The translations under genes were made by a program, and so were the position numbers. The notes under the pieces were generated by a model. The model had not been told where the DNA came from and did no database searches. It was given only the letters and a program-made list of their open reading frames with translations. A DNA stretch of 64,000 bases. It comes from Flavobacterium sp. (GTDB lineage: Bacteria; Bacteroidota; Bacteroidia; Flavobacteriales; Flavobacteriaceae). Positions 62,409 to 64,000 of the stretch are shown piece by piece (position 1 is the first letter of the stretch; each line of letters opens with the position of its first letter). The DNA is taken from assembly GCF_017744675.1 (NCBI RefSeq), contig NZ_JAGIAV010000004.1:681415-745414 (forward strand), in the 5' to 3' direction.

Positions 62409-63479
62409 TTATAATTTGAAGAACCCTGTTAGTATTTTAATATACAAATCGACTCCTTCTACAATTTCGTTTACAAAAATAAATTCGTCTGCTGAATGAG
62501 AACGTAATGTTTCTCCAGGTCCTAGTTTTAAAGACTGACAGCTTAAAACAGATTGGTCTGAAAGTGTTGGCGATCCGTAAGTTGTTCTTCCTAAAGCAAT
62601 TCCTGCTTGCACTAAACCATGTTCTACTGGAATAGACGAAGCATTTAAATGCATGGATCTTGGCGTAACTTCAGCGTTTACATTTGCTTTTACGACTTCT
62701 AGAATTTCAGCATTGGTATAACAATCTGTTACCCGAATATCAACAACCAAATCACATTCTGACGGAACCACATTATGCTGTTTTCCTGCATTGATTTGCG
62801 TTACGGTCATTTTTACAGGACCCAAAACATCTGAAATTTTGTCAAACTTATAGTTTTTAAACCATTCCATTACCGGAATTGATTTGTATAAAGCATTATC
62901 ATCGTTTTGATGCGCCGCATGGCTTGCAGTTCCTTTTACTTTTACATCTAAAACTAAAAGACCTTTTTCTGCAACTGCTAATTGCATTAAAGTTGGTTCA
63001 CCCACAATTGCGCAATCCAATTCTGGCAAGTGTTTTAAAACGCTATTTAAACCATTTTTTCCGCTGCTTTCTTCTTCTGCCGAAGCAACGATAACAATAT
63101 TATGCGATAAGTTTTGGTTTTCATAAAAATATACAAATGTTGCCAATAAAGACACTAGACATCCTCCTGCATCATTACTTCCTAAACCGAATAATTTACC
63201 GTCTTTTTCAATTGCCTTAAACGGATCGTTGGTATAAGCTTGATTTGGTCTTACGGTATCGTGATGTGAATTTAATAAAAGCGTTGGTTTGTTTTCGTCG
63301 AAATATTTGTTGAAAGCCCACACATTGTTATTTTCTCTCTTGAATGGAATTTCATTCTGATTGAACCAATTTTCTATTAAAAGAGCCGTTTGATCTTCTT
63401 CGCTTGAAAATGAAGGGGTTTCAATAAGACTTTTTAACAAACTAATTGCTTCTTGGGTAAGCGTATCTATATTTTTCAT
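62409..63479 (-). CDS. M20 family deacetylase of arginine synthesis (ArgE-like; probably N-acetylcitrulline deacetylase)
   Basis: The 356-residue zinc hydrolase has the M20 layout: LLNSHHDTVRPNQAYTNDPF near 73 (metal His/Asp), FGLGSNDAGGCLVSLLATFV near 95, IVIVASAEEESSGKNG near 125 with the catalytic Glu, CAIVGEPTLMQLAVAEKG near 155, and a dimerisation domain. The ATG at 63479 excludes a 22-residue extension encoded by repeat DNA. Its place between argB and argH suggests acyl removal in arginine synthesis. In Bacteroidota this step is known to act on N-acyl-citrulline rather than N-acetylornithine. Confidence 0.88.
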   Translation of the reverse strand: MKNIDTLTQEAISLLKSLIETPSFSSEEDQTALLIENWFNQNEIPFKRENNNVWAFNKYFDENKPTLLLNSHHDTVRPNQAYTNDPFKAIEKDGKLFGLGSNDAGGCLVSLLATFVYFYENQNLSHNIVIVASAEEESSGKNGLNSVLKHLPELDCAIVGEPTLMQLAVAEKGLLVLDVKVKGTASHAAHQNDDNALYKSIPVMEWFKNYKFDKISDVLGPVKMTVTQINAGKQHNVVPSECDLVVDIRVTDCYTNAEILEVVKANVNAEVTPRSMHLNASSIPVEHGLVQAGIALGRTTYGSPTLSDQSVLSCQSLKLGPGETLRSHSADEFIFVNEIVEGVDLYIKILTGFFKL

Positions 63480-63485
63480 TTTATT

Positions 63486-63732
63486 AAGGTTCAAAGGCTC
63501 AAAGGGACAAAGCAACAAAGTTTTTAAGTGCTTTCCAATGACCATTTTTACTTGCGCAAATTTATTTAAAATACCTTGTGCGCTCTATTTTTTTGCCACC
63601 AATTACGCGAATTTTCGCAAATTACTTTTTTGTCACAGATTTAAAATCAAAATAATCTTTTTAATCTGTGACTAAAATTATTTTCTATTTTTAAAAGAAG
63701 AATTAGTGTCAATTTGTGCAATTCGTGGCAAC
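63486..63732. repeat. Repeat pair between argB and the argE-like gene
   Basis: First, 63486-63523 is a run of AAGGTTCAAAGGCTCAAAGG, ACAAAGCAACAAAG words (ACAAAG class). Second, 63590-63732 is a nested palindrome: outer TTTTTGCCACCAATTACGCG against GTGCAATTCGTGGCAAC, inner GTCACAGATTTAAAATC against TTTTTAATCTGTGAC. The right end is 6 bp from the argB stop. Confidence 0.82.
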
Positions 63733-63737
63733 ATACT

Positions 63738-64000
63738 TTATAACGTAATCGTTGTATGCAGAACATCTGCATTTTGAAGCATTCTGTGATGCCCAATTTT
63801 GATTTTCTGAACACCTCGAGATAAGCTATTGAAACAGTTATCCAATTTCGGAATCATTCCAGAATGGATTACTTTTTCTTCTTTTAGCTTATTGTACAAA
63901 ACTTCGTTGATTTCTGTAATCACAGACGAATCATCTTCTGAATCCATCAAAACACCTTGTTTTTCAAAACAATATGTTAGCGTTACATCAAAAACTTCAG
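63738..64000 (-). CDS. argB: Acetylglutamate kinase, C-terminal part (cut by window edge)
   Basis: The frame runs through the window end, so only about 87 C-terminal residues are seen. Visible are DVTLTYCFEKQGVLMD, then SEDDSSVITEINEVLYNKLK and VIHSGMIPKLDNCFNSLSRG, ending VQKIKIGHHRMLQ. The segment SGMIPKLDNC is the acetylglutamate-kinase (amino-acid kinase family) pattern. The enzyme phosphorylates N-acetylglutamate in arginine synthesis. It leads the leftward group argB - argE-like - argH; more arg genes are expected to the right of the window. Confidence 0.9.
   Translation of the reverse strand, partial: EVFDVTLTYCFEKQGVLMDSEDDSSVITEINEVLYNKLKEEKVIHSGMIPKLDNCFNSLSRGVQKIKIGHHRMLQNADVLHTTITL

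Overview
The window looks like a stretch of chromosome from a Flavobacterium species (Bacteroidota, family Flavobacteriaceae), close in style to F. johnsoniae. The evidence is low G+C, intergenic TAnnTTTG -7 promoter boxes with TTG about 19 bp upstream and almost no Shine-Dalgarno signals, a type IX secretion (T9SS) C-terminal tail on a pectate lyase, bacillithiol-type redox protein YtxJ, Bacteroidota-typical families (DUF6377, BamA-like surface antigen, choice-of-anchor I), and many short-word palindromic repeats between genes. No rRNA, tRNA, insertion sequence, prophage or CRISPR array was seen.

Layout. 1-1919: a 484-bp palindromic repeat, then an Nei-type DNA glycosylase and a DUF72 protein in one operon. 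1987-5758: a general-stress-like group (DUF892 ferritin-like, a poly-acidic protein, DUF5661, a 53-residue DUF1328 membrane protein, topoisomerase IB, a small Rho-N-like protein). 6064-8138: two uncharacterised exported or anchored proteins and a DUF4142 lipoprotein. 8432-12401: aldo/keto reductase, zinc alcohol dehydrogenase, cupin and AraC regulator. 12756-25104: carbohydrate and redox region with a GH2 beta-galactosidase-like enzyme, TlpA thioredoxin, ArsR regulator plus Old Yellow Enzyme, acyltransferase 3, DUF1349, GH3 beta-glucosidase and the DUF6377 membrane regulator. 25221-30718: CHMI-like isomerase, acyl-CoA oxidase-like dehydrogenase, EamA transporter and a divergent MocR regulator. 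30885-36259: bestrophin-like channel, USP-like protein, a two-component system and an Omp85-type outer-membrane protein. 36416-43946: central metabolism (aspA, guaC, miaE, glyA, fahA) with a pentapeptide-repeat protein and a GNAT enzyme. 44124-52279: exported phosphatase/nuclease-fold protein, aguA and aguB (agmatine to putrescine), choice-of-anchor I lipoprotein, OmpA-family protein and small unknowns. 52459-59343: a Flavo-1-like RNA candidate, DUF808, clpB, ytxJ and a DUF2157 pair. 59599-64000: T9SS pectate lyase, then argH, an argE-like deacetylase and the 3' end of argB, all read leftwards.

The most distinctive feature is not a gene. At least a dozen intergenic gaps are filled by imperfect palindromes built from short repeated words (CGCAAAG, ACAAAG, CTAAG, CAGATT, GAATTCGTGGC and others). 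They are often nested inside one another, and their outer ends usually stop within about 0-10 bp of a neighbouring gene's stop codon. Two promoter regions also carry clear candidate operators: an 8+8+8 palindrome at the arsR promoter, which seems to give a leaderless mRNA, and a LacI-type palindrome directly after the pectate lyase -7 box.

All calls come from reading the sequence and from remembered family features. No database search was run.
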